Part shown: in pieces, positions 62,479-64,000 of the stretch
Numbering within the stretch: position 1 is the stretch's first letter
How the letters are laid out: the number at the start of each line of letters is the position of its first letter
DNA from: Paenibacillus periandrae
Lineage (GTDB): Bacteria; Bacillota; Bacilli; Paenibacillales; NBRC-103111
Direction: 5' to 3'
Assembly (NCBI RefSeq): GCF_022458865.1
Contig: NZ_JAJNMU010000004.1
Span: 124,001 to 188,000, forward strand
Length of the DNA: 64,000 nucleotides
Notes under the pieces: generated by a model
What the model saw: the letters and a program-made list of their open reading frames with translations, nothing else
Database searches by the model: none
Told to the model about the DNA's origin: nothing
Program-made: the position numbers and the translations under genes

Positions 62479-64000
62479 TTACTTGAGTGCCATCCGCTTG
62501 CTGTACTCGAGATTGATTTCATCGGTAATCCGGGTATAGGTCGGATCTTTCCTAAGCGTATCTACAAAGGTATCCCATTCCTGCATGGAAATTTTCCCGA
62601 TAATGGCTTGTACCTTCGTATCGGCAATTTTCTTGTTGTAGTCGGCTCCTACTTTAAGCTCAGTTTGGGAAACCAGACCAATCGCAGGGTCACCCGTAGA
62701 TAACTTTGCTTTTTGTTCAGCAATTTTCATGTTGCGCTGGTATATTTCCTTGGGCATCCCTGCCGCGTACTGCCACAAATCCAGCACGGGCGTACTGAAC
62801 ATTTTACCCCATGTAGCCGTACCTATGCTGTCTGCAAATGCTCTATCGTTCGCGATTTTCAGACCGTCAACCACCGTATAATGCACACCCTTGATCCCGT
62901 AAAGTGTTAGATCCAATCCTTCCCCACCGGAGCCATAATCAATAAACTTGAGAATGGCTTTCATCTTCTCCTCAGGTACGGTCTTGGGAATAGCCAATAC
63001 ACCGTTAAAGCCGGTAGTCTGCGTTACGAATGCTTTACCTCCTGCCTTGGGTGCCAGGGAAAGCATCGGGGTCCACTCGACCGACGGGTCCTTCTTCCAT
63101 TGCTCCATCGTATATCTGAACAACGCTTCCGGTGTTTCCGAGGTCAATCCGGCTCTGCCGCTTGTAGCGAGCTCCCAAAACTGATTTTCCTTCAGCACAG
63201 GGAAATCGTATGGAATCAGACCCTCGACATACAACTTGTTCAGGTAAACGAGTGTCTCTCTCATTTCCGACTCCAGTATCATATTGATCAGCTTGCCGTC
63301 TTGTTCCTTCCATTTACCAACGGTTCCCGTAAATACTTCTTCAACAACACGCCAATCCCGCATCGTATAACAAACCGTATTTTCTTTGCCGTCAGGCGCC
63401 TGATCTTTAAACGCCTTGAGCACGGTGTACAGCTCATCCATATGAGTCGGCATCTTGAGACCTAATTTATCCAGCCAATCCTTACGGATTGAGGCAAAAC
63501 CACCGCCATTCAAGGGGCGTCCTGCCGGAACTGCAAAGGATTTTCCATCAATCTGCGTATGGTTCCAGATCTTCGGGTCCAGTGTCATCAGGTTCGGATA
63601 ATTTGTGATATAAGGCGTCAAGTCCCAGAACTCACCCTGCTTCACCAATTGAAGAAACAGAGGTGTCGTGATATTCGGGATTTTGATCAAATCGGCAATA
63701 TCACCGGTAGCCAAAGCCACATTGACCCGATCCGCATAATCCCCGCTAGGCACCCAGACTACTGTAAGCTTCGTGTGGGTTCTTTTTTCAAATTCCTTCA
63801 GTACCGGGTTATCCGGAGATGGAGGCTGAGCTATCGTGTAGTCCGCCATGATTTTGATATCGGTCGGCTTGCCAGAGGCTTGGGACTCTTCACTGACATG
63901 GACTTCAGGAGCTTCTGACGGCGGAATGGAGCACGCAGTAAAGAAAGACAAGGCAACCCATGTGGATACTAGGTACAGGGTCCGTTTGTGGAGTATCGTC
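62479..64000 (-). CDS. Extracellular solute-binding lipoprotein, LplA type, 5' end beyond the window
   Basis: At least 507 residues are visible. The frame remains open through 64000: beyond TTG 63951 it continues upstream as HKRTLYLVSTWVALSFFTAC, a convincing lipoprotein signal peptide with lipobox FTAC, so the true start lies outside the window and a start at 63951 would destroy the signal. The mature part has WVPSGDYADRVNVALATGD and RKDWLDKLGLKMPTHMDELY, typical of LplA. The calcium loop seen in the other two LplA-type proteins is degenerate here (KDQAPDGKENTV). It is followed by a terminator and probably belongs to an operon entering from the right. Confidence 0.88.
   Translation of the reverse strand, partial: TILHKRTLYLVSTWVALSFFTACSIPPSEAPEVHVSEESQASGKPTDIKIMADYTIAQPPSPDNPVLKEFEKRTHTKLTVVWVPSGDYADRVNVALATGDIADLIKIPNITTPLFLQLVKQGEFWDLTPYITNYPNLMTLDPKIWNHTQIDGKSFAVPAGRPLNGGGFASIRKDWLDKLGLKMPTHMDELYTVLKAFKDQAPDGKENTVCYTMRDWRVVEEVFTGTVGKWKEQDGKLINMILESEMRETLVYLNKLYVEGLIPYDFPVLKENQFWELATSGRAGLTSETPEALFRYTMEQWKKDPSVEWTPMLSLAPKAGGKAFVTQTTGFNGVLAIPKTVPEEKMKAILKFIDYGSGGEGLDLTLYGIKGVHYTVVDGLKIANDRAFADSIGTATWGKMFSTPVLDLWQYAAGMPKEIYQRNMKIAEQKAKLSTGDPAIGLVSQTELKVGADYNKKIADTKVQAIIGKISMQEWDTFVDTLRKDPTYTRITDEINLEYSKRMALK

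Noticed and set aside
1..64000. Insertion sequences, prophage, biosynthetic megasynthases, tRNA or rRNA genes
   Set aside because: No transposase, integrase, phage structural, NRPS/PKS or structured RNA gene was recognised in either strand; structured RNAs could still be missed without a covariance search.

Overview
The window looks like a chromosomal segment of a spore-forming Gram-positive bacterium of the Paenibacillaceae, most likely a Paenibacillus. The grounds are strong Gram-positive ribosome binding sites, frequent TTG and GTG starts, several LplA/LplB/LplC-type sugar transporters, YesM/YesN-type two-component systems, CotF-type spore coat proteins around an alcohol dehydrogenase, a Bacillus-style DctB-DctS-DctR dicarboxylate sensor and an SLH-anchored surface protein. 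No rRNA, tRNA, CRISPR array, prophage or intact insertion sequence is visible.

Layout. 1-2593: a minus-strand cassette (edge fragment, glutathionylspermidine-synthase-family enzyme, Ser-rich lipoprotein, small unknown) resembling enterobacterial yjfLMC/ygiBC. 2753-8699: transporter set A (solute-binding protein, two permeases, beta-propeller protein) with a cre site, divergent from an AraC regulator. 8719-17895: transporter set B with its own YesM/YesN system, a second solute-binding protein and an unusual DapA-family protein. 18022-24092: a five-gene nickel/peptide-type ABC transporter divergent from a methyltransferase, with a repeated operator in both promoters. 24112-27169: an OmpR-type two-component system divergent from a small secreted protein. 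27691-29394: TetR regulator divergent from an NmrA-like oxidoreductase. 29587-31938: SLH protein. 32248-39041: transporter set C with mutarotase, AraC regulator, TIM-barrel isomerase and PhyH-type dioxygenase. 39176-43571: phosphofructokinase-like kinase, two paralogous DeoR regulators and a class II aldolase. 43673-45058: LysM protein with Gly/His repeats behind a sigma-K-like promoter, then a 56-residue gene. 45171-51741: dctB, dctS, dctR, malic enzyme and dctA. 51789-54521: a sporulation cluster like yraG-yraF-adhB-yraE-yraD. 54645-55067: universal stress protein. 55071-64000: a YesM/YesN system with a solute-binding protein, then transporter set D and a second solute-binding protein cut by the window edge.

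How it fits together. Four sugar-type permease pairs and seven solute-binding proteins occur with no sugar-type ATPase, so all four systems presumably share an ATPase encoded elsewhere (MsmX type). Each set has a local regulator (AraC, YesM/YesN, DeoR) and three have cre-like boxes, as expected for inducible, catabolite-repressed carbohydrate use. The dct locus pairs dicarboxylate sensing and uptake with a malic enzyme. The most interesting signals are the duplicated 17-bp operator that exactly fills a promoter spacer at 23135-23258, the LysM/Gly-His repeat protein, the hybrid-motif phosphofructokinase, the DapA homologue that lacks the GTTGE motif, and repeated pairing of sensor kinases with solute-binding proteins.
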